From positions 2,108,001 to 2,172,000 of the forward strand of contig NZ_CP020738.1 in NCBI RefSeq assembly GCF_002097715.1: a stretch of 64,000 nt of DNA, written 5' to 3'. Position numbers and translations under genes: made by a program. Source of the DNA: Burkholderia ubonensis subsp. mesacidophila (GTDB taxonomy: Bacteria > Pseudomonadota > Gammaproteobacteria > Burkholderiales > Burkholderiaceae). The notes beneath the pieces are model-generated. The model was not told where the DNA came from. It did no database searches and saw only the letters and a program-made list of their open reading frames with translations. How positions within the stretch are numbered: position 1 is the first letter of the stretch; every line of letters begins with the position of its first letter. Of this stretch, positions 27,627-36,000 are shown piece after piece.

Positions 27627-28556
27627 ATGAGAGATTTCGCCAACAAGGTCGCCGCGATCACCGGCGCGGGCTCGGGCATGGGCCGCGCGCTCGCGGTGCA
27701 GCTCGCGCAGGCCGGCTGCCACGTCGCGCTCGCCGACAAGAACGCGGTCGGCCTCGCCGAAACCGAACGGATCGCCCGCACGGTCGCGCCGAACGTGCGC
27801 GTGACGACGCGCGTGCTGGACGTCGGCGACCGCGCCGCGATGTTCGCGTGGGCCGACGACACCGCGCACGAGCACGGCAAGGTCAACCTGATCTTCAACA
27901 ACGCGGGCGTCGCGCTGTCGAGCACGATCGACGGGATGGAATACAGCGATCTCGAATGGATCGTGAACATCAACTTCTGGGGCGTCGTGCACGGCACGAA
28001 GGCGTTCCTGCCGCACCTGAAGGCGTCCGGCGACGGCCACGTGATCAACACGTCGAGCATCTTCGGGATCTTCGCGCAGCCGGGCATGAGCGCCTACAAC
28101 GCGACCAAGTTCGCAGTGCGCGGCTTCACCGAATCGCTGCGCCAGGAACTCGACATGATGAACTGCGGCGTATCGGCCACCTGCGTGCATCCGGGCGGCA
28201 TCCGCACCAACATCGCGCAGTCGAGCCGCGTCGCGAAGAACATGGTCGGCTTCATGGTTCAAAGCGAGCAGCATGGCAAGGACGAGTTCGAGAAGTTCTT
28301 CATCACGACCGCCGAAGACGCGGCGCGCACCATCCTCGCCGGCGTGCGCAGGAACAAGCGCCGCGTGCTGATCGGCCGCGATGCGCGCGGCGCCGACTGG
28401 ATGGCGCGCATCCTGCCGTGCGCATACCAGGCGCTCGTCGTCCTGGCGAGCCGGCGTGAAGCCGCGAAAGCGTGCCGCCTCGCGGCCCGCGCGACGCCCG
28501 CGCCGGCCCACGCAACGTACAACAACGCTGGCAATCAGGGAGGAGAACAGTCATGA
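27627..28556 (+). CDS. short-chain dehydrogenase/reductase
   Basis: 309 residues from ATG 27627 with AGGAG upstream. It has the classical SDR motifs AAITGAGSGMGRALA (from residue 9), NNAG, and YxxxK in MSAYNATKFAVRG near residue 155. A C-terminal extension of about 50 residues exceeds the usual 250. In this operon it probably oxidises an alcohol to the ketone used by the monooxygenase (inference). Its stop overlaps the next start. Confidence 0.9.
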   Translation: MRDFANKVAAITGAGSGMGRALAVQLAQAGCHVALADKNAVGLAETERIARTVAPNVRVTTRVLDVGDRAAMFAWADDTAHEHGKVNLIFNNAGVALSSTIDGMEYSDLEWIVNINFWGVVHGTKAFLPHLKASGDGHVINTSSIFGIFAQPGMSAYNATKFAVRGFTESLRQELDMMNCGVSATCVHPGGIRTNIAQSSRVAKNMVGFMVQSEQHGKDEFEKFFITTAEDAARTILAGVRRNKRRVLIGRDARGADWMARILPCAYQALVVLASRREAAKACRLAARATPAPAHATYNNAGNQGGEQS

Positions 28557-29458
28557 CGACACCGCAGATGATGCCCGTGCGACGCGACATCCGTTTCGCG
28601 CTGCCCCCGGAGCGCGCGCGCGACTGGCATGTCCAGGGCGTGCCCGTCACCCACTTCATGAACGCGCTGTCGCTGCTGTTCCCGGCCGGCGAGCGGTTCT
28701 TCATGGATTCGGTGCGCAATTACCGCGACCGGATCGACGACCCGCAGCTGAAGAAGCAGGTGATGGGCTTCATCGGCCAGGAGGCGATGCACACGCGCGA
28801 ACACATCGAGTACAACGACCTGCTGCAGGCGTCGGGGCTGCCCGCGCACAAGCTCGACAAGCGGCTGTGGGCGATCCTCGGCTGGTTCAAGAAGGTGCTG
28901 CCGCATTCGATGCAGCTCGCGATCACGATCGCGCTCGAGCACTACACAGCGATTCTCGCGAACCAGCTGCTGTCGGGCCATGAGCACCGGATCGACGGCT
29001 CCGTCGAGGGCTACCAGCAGATGTGGATGTGGCACGCGATGGAAGAGACCGAGCACAAGGCGGTTTCGTACGACGTGTGGAACGCCGTGATGAAGCCGGG
29101 CCTCGGCAGCTACCTGCTGCGCACCGGCACGATGCTGACGACGACCATCATGTTCTGGACGATCGTGTTCGACTTCCACGTGCGCCTGATGCTCGCGCAT
29201 CGGCGCCGTCACGGGAAGTTCGGCGGCATGTGGCGGCTCGTGAAGTACCTGTACAGCCCGCGCAATGGCGTGTTCCCGAGCATCGCGCGAGAATGGCTCG
29301 ACTACTTCCGGCCAGGCTTCCATCCGTGGGACCACGACAACCACCAGTACCTGCAGGGGCTCGACACGCTGCTCGCGAACATCGACGCGACCAACGCGCG
29401 CTACGCCGCGCAGGCCGCGCCGCGCCGCGTGCCGCTGCATCCGGCGCCGCAGGCGTGA
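28553..29458 (+). CDS. metal-dependent hydrolase of the PF10118 (ferritin-like) family
   Basis: 301 residues from ATG 28553, overlapping the SDR stop as ATGA and preceded by AGGAGAA. Conserved carboxylate/histidine clusters GFIGQEAMHTREH, IALEHYTAIL and HAMEETEHKAVSYD suggest a di-metal helical bundle; a hydrophobic segment follows at about 190-215. The family is annotated as metal-dependent hydrolase with little biochemistry, and an oxygenase role is possible. Its repeated pairing with Baeyer-Villiger enzymes is a point of context, not proof. Confidence 0.8.
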   Translation: MTTPQMMPVRRDIRFALPPERARDWHVQGVPVTHFMNALSLLFPAGERFFMDSVRNYRDRIDDPQLKKQVMGFIGQEAMHTREHIEYNDLLQASGLPAHKLDKRLWAILGWFKKVLPHSMQLAITIALEHYTAILANQLLSGHEHRIDGSVEGYQQMWMWHAMEETEHKAVSYDVWNAVMKPGLGSYLLRTGTMLTTTIMFWTIVFDFHVRLMLAHRRRHGKFGGMWRLVKYLYSPRNGVFPSIAREWLDYFRPGFHPWDHDNHQYLQGLDTLLANIDATNARYAAQAAPRRVPLHPAPQA

Positions 29459-29462
29459 TGCG

Positions 29463-30347
29463 ATGGCGCGCGCAAGCGAGATGCTGACCGTCCAGTCCGG
29501 CGACGTGAAGCTCGCCGTCTACGCGAGCGGCTCGCGCCGCGCGCCGCCCGTGATCCTCGTGCACGGCTACCCGGATTCGGCGAGGGTGTGGGAGCCGATC
29601 CGCGCGCGGCTCGCGAAGCGCTACCGCGTGATCGCGTACGACGTGCGCGGCGCGGGCGCGTCCGATGCGCCGCGCCGCCGTGCCGATTACACGCTCGCGC
29701 GGCTCGCCGACGACCTGAAGGCGGTCGCCGACGCGACCTGCGGCGGCCGCCCGTTCCACCTCGTCGGTCACGACTGGGGGTCGATCCAGTGCTGGGAAGC
29801 GGTGACCGATCCGGCGTTGCGCGGGCGCATCGCGTCGTACACGTCGATCTCCGGGCCATGCCTCGACCATGTGTTCCGCGCGAAGATGCGGCTCAGGCAG
29901 AGCCTGAAGTCGTGGTACATCGCGTTCTTCCACCTGCCGCTCGTGCCGTCGCTGGTTTGGCGGCTCGGCGGTGCCGCGCTGTGGCCGCGCTGGCTGCAGC
30001 TCACCGAGCGCGTCCGCCCCGAGCGCGACCCTGCGCAGCTGAAGAACGCACTGAACGGCATGCAGATGTATCGCGCGAACTTCCTCGCGCGGGCCCGGCG
30101 GCCGCGCGAGCGTCACGCGCAGGCGCCGGTGCAGATCCTCGTGCCGGTGCGCGACCGCTACGTGACGCCGGAGATGTCGGCCGGCCTCGACCGCTGGCTC
30201 GGCGAGCACGTGCGCGAGGAGATCGCCGGCGCGCACTGGATCGTGTTGCGCGACCCCGACCTGATCGCGGCGCGGATCGACCGCTTCGCCGCCGCGCACG
30301 AGAAAAAGGCGGCGTCGCCGCTCAGCGGCCTGCAGGCAGGCGCCTGA
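29463..30347 (+). CDS. alpha/beta hydrolase, epoxide-hydrolase/dehalogenase type
   Basis: 294 residues, start ATG 29463, five bases after the preceding stop. The oxyanion segment VILVHGYPDSARVWEP and nucleophile elbow VGHDWGS put aspartate at the catalytic position, as in epoxide hydrolases and haloalkane dehalogenases rather than serine esterases. Final gene of the operon. If it acts in the same pathway it would open an epoxide or hydrolyse a product of the monooxygenase. The 3' end overlaps the opposing gene by 26 bp. Confidence 0.85.
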   Translation: MARASEMLTVQSGDVKLAVYASGSRRAPPVILVHGYPDSARVWEPIRARLAKRYRVIAYDVRGAGASDAPRRRADYTLARLADDLKAVADATCGGRPFHLVGHDWGSIQCWEAVTDPALRGRIASYTSISGPCLDHVFRAKMRLRQSLKSWYIAFFHLPLVPSLVWRLGGAALWPRWLQLTERVRPERDPAQLKNALNGMQMYRANFLARARRPRERHAQAPVQILVPVRDRYVTPEMSAGLDRWLGEHVREEIAGAHWIVLRDPDLIAARIDRFAAAHEKKAASPLSGLQAGA

Positions 30348-30876
30348 ACAGCGTCTCGTAGTCGATCACGAGGCCGTCGTCGTCGATGTCCATCTCGGCG
30401 GTGAAATCCCGGAAGATGCCTTCGTAGCGATAGCGCCGGCCCGGCTCGATGCACGCGTACGCCTGCTGGACCCGGGTCGCCTTCAGGTCGGGCGTCGACA
30501 CGTAGACGACGTCGATCGGCTGCCGCTCGCCGCGCGCGAGCCCGAGGCGGCCGATCGGCAGCGAGTTCGTGTACGGCGTCGCCGCGATGTCGATGTCGAT
30601 GCAGCCGTCCAGCTCGGGCAGCGCCCGCCCGGAGCCGTCGCGCCAGTGGCCTCGGCCGTCGCCGTGCAGCTCGAGCGTGCCGCCGCCCATCACCTTGAGC
30701 ACCGCGTAGGTCGCGCGCCATTGCGCGTCGCAGACCACCCGGTACGCGAGCCCGTAGGACTTGCCGTACCGCTGGCCGACCACCGCGCTTTCCACGATGA
30801 TCCCGCCGTCGCTGCGGTCGAACGCCAGATGTTCGATCCCGTCGCCTTCCAGCGACGTCCAACGCACTTCACGCAT
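30322..30876 (-). CDS. putative glycolipid-binding protein (PF06475/DUF1089)
   Basis: 184 residues from ATG 30876, with AAGGAGA upstream. The wording REVRWTSLEGDGIEHLAF, SYGLAYRVVCDAQWRATYAV and EPGRRYRYEGIF matches the PF06475 family, a beta-rich fold named for resemblance to a glycolipid-binding protein; function is unproven. It has no signal peptide, so it is probably cytoplasmic. It is convergent with, and overlaps, the alpha/beta hydrolase. Confidence 0.8.
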   Translation of the reverse strand: MREVRWTSLEGDGIEHLAFDRSDGGIIVESAVVGQRYGKSYGLAYRVVCDAQWRATYAVLKVMGGGTLELHGDGRGHWRDGSGRALPELDGCIDIDIAATPYTNSLPIGRLGLARGERQPIDVVYVSTPDLKATRVQQAYACIEPGRRYRYEGIFRDFTAEMDIDDDGLVIDYETLFRRLPAGR

Positions 30877-31016
30877 GTCGTCTCCTTGCCTGTTCTGATG
30901 CCGTTCCGAATCCGGATGCGCTGCATCCTCGCACAAATTCCGGGTATCCAGGATTCACTATTCCGGTGCATGCCGATCTGCCCTATCCTCGCGGCTCACC
31001 CTGCACCGCCGTCGTC

Positions 31017-31910
31017 ATGCCATCCGTCCAGCCCGCCACGCCGTCGATCGACCTGCGCATCCTGCTGCGCAGCCTCGGGCAGATCGTGCTGCAGGCGAAC
31101 GCGTTGACCGGCGCACTGCTGCTCGCCGCACTGGCGCTCACCGATACGCGGCTCGCATGCGCGGCGCTGCTCGGCGCGGCGGCGGCCAACATGGCCGCCG
31201 TGCTGACGGGCGCCGCGCGCCGCGACGTCGAACCGGGGCTATACGGCTTCAACGGCGCGCTCGCCGCGTTGGCCGCCGTCACGTTCGCGCAGCAGCCGCT
31301 CGCGGCCGTCGCGCTCGCGCCGCTCGCCGCAACCGGCGCGGCGCTCGTGCAGCGCGCGTTGCACCGGCCGCTCGAGAAATGGCGCCAGTGCCCGTATTCG
31401 AGCCCGTGCCTCGCTGTGACCGCGCTGTGGCTGCCGCTTGTCGCGACGCAACATGTGGGCGCGAGCGCCGCCGGCGTGCCGTTATCGCTCCCCGCGTTCG
31501 CATCGGCGCTGCTCACCGGCGTCGCGCAGACCACCTTCGCGCAAGGCGCATGGGCCGGCGTGCTGATCGTCGCCGGGCTGGCCGTCGCGTCGCGCCGCGC
31601 GGCCGCGTTCGCGCTCGGCGGCGCGGCGGTATCGTCCGCGCTGCTGATTGCGCTCGGCGCCGACGCCGCGACGTTCGCGGACGGTCTGCTAGGCTTCAAT
31701 GGCGCGCTCGCCGCGCTTGCGCTGCTGCCGCGCGGCGCGCGCGCCGCGTTGGCGGCCGCGGTGCTCGCCGCGCTGCTGCAGGCGCTCGCGACGCGCGCGG
31801 GCGTCACCGTCCTCACCGCGCCGTTCGTGCTGGCGTCATGGCTCACGACCGCGGTCATGCGCCGCTTCACCCTGGGAGACGCCGATGTCGTCATTCGCTC
31901 ACTGTCCTGA
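31017..31910 (+). CDS. urea transporter (PF03253)
   Basis: Inner-membrane urea channel of 297 residues from ATG 31017. The internal duplication of the family is visible as GLYGFNGALAALAAV and LLGFNGALAALALL about 150 residues apart, each near a pore half-helix. The fold allows selective facilitated urea permeation. No urease genes are nearby. The next gene starts inside its last 26 bases. Confidence 0.87.
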   Translation: MPSVQPATPSIDLRILLRSLGQIVLQANALTGALLLAALALTDTRLACAALLGAAAANMAAVLTGAARRDVEPGLYGFNGALAALAAVTFAQQPLAAVALAPLAATGAALVQRALHRPLEKWRQCPYSSPCLAVTALWLPLVATQHVGASAAGVPLSLPAFASALLTGVAQTTFAQGAWAGVLIVAGLAVASRRAAAFALGGAAVSSALLIALGADAATFADGLLGFNGALAALALLPRGARAALAAAVLAALLQALATRAGVTVLTAPFVLASWLTTAVMRRFTLGDADVVIRSLS

Positions 31911-32661
31911 CGCCGTCACGCCGGGCGGCCCGATCTCGGACGCCGAACGCCGGCTGCGCGTCGATCTCGCCGCCGCCTATCGGCTCGTCGCGCTGAACGG
32001 CTGGGACGACCTGATCTACACGCACCTGTCCGCGACCGTGCCGGGCGAGCCCGGCCGCTTCCTGATCAACCCGTTCGGGCTGACGTTCGACGAGGTATGC
32101 GCGTCGAACCTCGTGAAGATCGACCTCGCCGGCAACCGGATCGGCGACGGCGAGCACCCGGTCAACGTGACCGGCTTCGCACTGCACGCGGCCGTGCATG
32201 CGGCGCGGCACGACGCGGTGTGCGTGATGCACCTGCACAATACGGCCGGCATCGCGGTGTCGATCCAGCGCGACGGGCTGCTGCCCGCATCGCAGCATGC
32301 GTTGCGCTTTTACGGCGATCTCGCGTACCACGACTACGAGACGCTGGCGTTCTCGCCGGCCGAGGGCGCACGGCTGACCGCGAGCCTCGGCGCGAAATCC
32401 GCGATGCTGCTGCGCAACCACGGCACGCTGACGGTCGGCCGCACGGTCGCCGAAGCCTACGTGCTGATGGAGACGCTGATCAAGGCGTGCGACATCCAGG
32501 TGCGCGCGCAGGCGGGCGGCGGGCCGCTCGTGCTGCCCGAGCCGGCCGTCGCCGCGCGCACCGCCGAACAGCTGCGCGACGGCGGCGCGATCGAAGGCGA
32601 ACTGGAATGGCCCGCGCTGCTGCGGCGCCTCGACCGCATCGATCCGTCGTATCGCGATTGA
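31885..32661 (+). CDS. class II aldolase/adducin domain protein
   Basis: 258 residues from ATG 31885, with GGGAGAC upstream, overlapping the urea transporter. The zinc-site histidines lie in VMHLHNTAGI and LLRNHGTLTVG, typical of the L-fuculose-phosphate aldolase/adducin family. The catalytic glutamate position of true aldolases is not obvious, so decarboxylase or regulatory function is possible. The substrate is unknown. Overlap suggests translational coupling with the transporter. Confidence 0.85.
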   Translation: MSSFAHCPDAVTPGGPISDAERRLRVDLAAAYRLVALNGWDDLIYTHLSATVPGEPGRFLINPFGLTFDEVCASNLVKIDLAGNRIGDGEHPVNVTGFALHAAVHAARHDAVCVMHLHNTAGIAVSIQRDGLLPASQHALRFYGDLAYHDYETLAFSPAEGARLTASLGAKSAMLLRNHGTLTVGRTVAEAYVLMETLIKACDIQVRAQAGGGPLVLPEPAVAARTAEQLRDGGAIEGELEWPALLRRLDRIDPSYRD

Positions 32662-32705
32662 ATTGTTCCGATCTTTCCGACCTTCCGACCTGACAGGAGA
32701 CACCC

Positions 32706-32894
32706 ATGCCGACATTCAACATCCAGCTGTTCGAAGGCCGCACCGTCGAGCAGAAGCGCAAGTTCGTCGAAGCGATCACGCGCGTCACCTGCGAGACGCT
32801 CGGCTGCGAGCCGGGCTCGGTCGACATCATCCTCACCGACGTGAAGAAGGAGAACTGGTCGACCGGCGGGAAGCTGTGGAGCGACGAAGGCTGA
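32706..32894 (+). CDS. 4-oxalocrotonate tautomerase-family enzyme
   Basis: 62 residues, the typical length of this tautomerase superfamily. The catalytic amino-terminal proline follows the initiator Met (MPTFNIQLFEGRTVEQKRKF), and the AGGAGA ribosome site is good. Family enzymes move double bonds in 2-hydroxymuconate-type dienols; the physiological substrate here is not evident. It is 44 bp after the aldolase gene and probably in the same transcript. Confidence 0.85.
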   Translation: MPTFNIQLFEGRTVEQKRKFVEAITRVTCETLGCEPGSVDIILTDVKKENWSTGGKLWSDEG

Positions 32895-33075
32895 ACGCGC
32901 CGCGACGGCCGCGCGGCGTCGCCTTTCCGCTGACGTAAGCACGTCTTACCGTTTCTCCGGCGCCGCCGTCCGTGTCTTCCCGATGATGTGCACCCGCACA
33001 TGGCGCTGTCACGCATTCGGCGCATAATGGCCCACTGACGAAGCAGTCGATGGCCACCCGAGAGGAGAACGCGCC

Positions 33076-36000
33076 ATGGAAGCGAAGAACGAAGAAGTCG
33101 TCGCACACCTGCTCTCCGATGTCGTCGAATTCGCGCGCGAGCGCCTGCCCGAGGCGACATTCCGGATCGTCGAACCCTTCCTCCGCCATTACTACGACTT
33201 CGTCGACGCCGACGACCTGCAAAGCCGCGGCATCGCCGACCTGTACGGCGCCGCGATGGCGCACTGGCAGACCGCGCAGAAATTCGTGCCCGGCAGCGAG
33301 CGGCTGCGCGTATACAACCCGATCCTCGAACAGCACGGCTGGCACTCCGACCACACTGTGATCGAGATCGTCAACGACGACATGCCGTTCCTCGTCGATT
33401 CCGTGTCGATGGCCGTCAACCGCCTCGGCCTCGCGCTGCACTCGGCGATGCACCCCGTGTTCCGCATCTGGCGCAGCAAGAACGGCAACATCGAGCGCGT
33501 CGACGTGGGCGGCCTCGCGACCGACGACGGCCACTCGCAGCTCGCGTCGTTCATTCATTTCGAAGTCGACCGGTGCGGCGACGCGGCGATGCTCAACACG
33601 CTGCGCAACGACATCGCGCGCGTGCTCGGCGACGTGCGCGCGTCGGTCGAGGACTGGCCGAAGATCGTCGACATCGCGCGCAACACGATCAAGGAGCTGA
33701 AGGCGCGCGAGACGAGCGCCGAAGACATCGAGGCGCGCGCGTTCCTCGAATGGATGGTGGCCGACCATTTCACTTTCCTCGGGCAGCGCGACTACGCGCT
33801 CGTGTCGCACGGCACCGGCTTCGCATTGCGCGGCATCGAAGGCACGGGCGTCGGCATCCTGCGCGAAGCGCTGCGCGCGCCCGGCACGCCCGACGAGACG
33901 CCGCTGCCGCCCGCCGCCGCGGAAATCATCCACGGAGCGTGGCCGATCTTCCTGACCAAGGCAAACTCGCGCGCGACCGTGCACCGCCCCGGCTATCTCG
34001 ACTACGTCGGCGTGAAGCTGGTCGGCCCCGACGGCAAGGTCAACGGCGAGCGGCGTTTCATCGGGCTCTACACGTCGACCGCCTACTTCGTTTCCTGCTC
34101 GGAAATTCCGATCGTGCGCCGCAAGTGCGCGAACATCGTGCGGCGCGCGGGCTTCCTGCCGAAGGGGCATCTTGGCAAGTCGCTCGTGACCGTGCTCGAA
34201 ACCTATCCGCGCGACGAGCTGTTCCAGGCCGACGAAGACCAGCTCTACGACATCGCACTCGGCGTGCTGCGGCTGCAGGAGCACCAGCGCACGCGCCTGT
34301 TCGTGCGGCGCGACCGCTTCGACCGCTTCGTGTCGTGCCTCGTCTACGTGCCGCGCGACAAGTACAACACCGACCTGCGCCGGCGCATCGCGCGGCTGCT
34401 CGTCGACGCGTTCAAAGGCGTCAACGTCGAATTCACGCCGCTGCTGTCGGAATCCGCGATCGCGCGGATCCACTTCGTCGTGCACGCGGAACCGGGCACG
34501 ATGCCCGACGTCGATACACGCGAGCTCGAAACGCGCCTCATCCAGGTCTCGCGCCGCTGGCAGGACGACCTGTCGGACGCGCTGCTCGACGCGTTCGGCG
34601 AGGAGCAAGGCAACCGCCTGCTGCAACGCTATGGCGATTCGTTCCCGGCCGGCTACCGCGACGACTATCCGGCGCGCACCGCGGTGCGCGACATCGAGCT
34701 GATCGAGCGCGTGAACGGCACCGAGCGCCTCGCGATGAACCTGTACCGGCCGATCGAGGCCGAAGCGCGCGCGTTCCGCTTCAAGGTCTACCGCTCCGGC
34801 GACCCGATCGCGCTGTCGCGCAGCCTGCCGATGCTCGAACACCTCGGCGTGCGCGTCGACGAGGAACGGCCGTACCGGATTCAGGCGCAGGATGGCACGC
34901 CCGCGTGGGTGCACGATTTCGGCCTCGAGCTGGTGGACGACACCGAGTTCGACATCGAGCGCGTGAAGGGGCTGTTCGAGGAAGCATTCGACCGGATCTG
35001 GAGCGGCCGGATCGAGAACGACGATTTCAACCGGCTCGTGCTGCGCGCGCACCTGAGCGCGCGCGAAGTCACGATCCTGCGCGCGTATGCGAAGTACCTG
35101 CGGCAGGTCGGCTCGACGTTCAGCGACGCGTACATCGAGCGCGCGCTGACCGGCAATCCGGCGATCGCGCGCCAGCTCGTCGAGCTGTTTGTCGTGCGCT
35201 TCGATCCGCGCACCGGCAGCACGCGCGACGCGCAGGCCGAGCAGCTGCTGAAGGCGATCGAGACCGCGCTCGACCAGGTGCCGAATCTCGACGAGGACCG
35301 GATCCTGCGCCAGTTCCTCGGCGTGATCAACGCGACCGAGCGCACCAACTACTACCGGCACGACGTGGACAGCGAGCCCAAGCCGTACCTGTCGTTCAAG
35401 TTCGATCCGGCGAAGGTGCCCGGCCTGCCCGAGCCGAAGCCGATGTTCGAGATCTGGGTGTATTCGCCGCGCGTCGAGGGCGTGCACCTGCGCGGCGGGC
35501 GCGTCGCGCGCGGCGGCCTGCGCTGGTCCGACCGCCGCGAGGATTTCCGCACCGAAGTGCTCGGCCTGATGAAGGCGCAGATGGTGAAGAACGTCGTGAT
35601 CGTGCCGGTCGGCTCGAAAGGCGGCTTCGTCGTGAAAAACCCGCCGCCGCCGAGCGACCGCGAAGCGTGGATGCGTGAAGGCGTCGCGTGCTACCAGACG
35701 TTCCTGCGCGGCCTGCTCGACCTGACCGACAACCTCGCCGGCAATGCGATCGTGCCGCCGCCGGACATCGTGCGGCACGATCCCGATGATCCGTATCTGG
35801 TCGTCGCGGCCGACAAGGGCACGGCCACCTTCTCCGACTACGCGAACGCGATCTCGCACGAATACGGCTTCTGGCTCGACGATGCGTTCGCGTCGGGCGG
35901 CTCGGTCGGCTACGACCACAAGAAAATGGCGATCACCGCGCGCGGCGCGTGGGAATCGGTCAAGCGGCATTTCCGCGAGATGGGCGTCGACACGCAGGCG

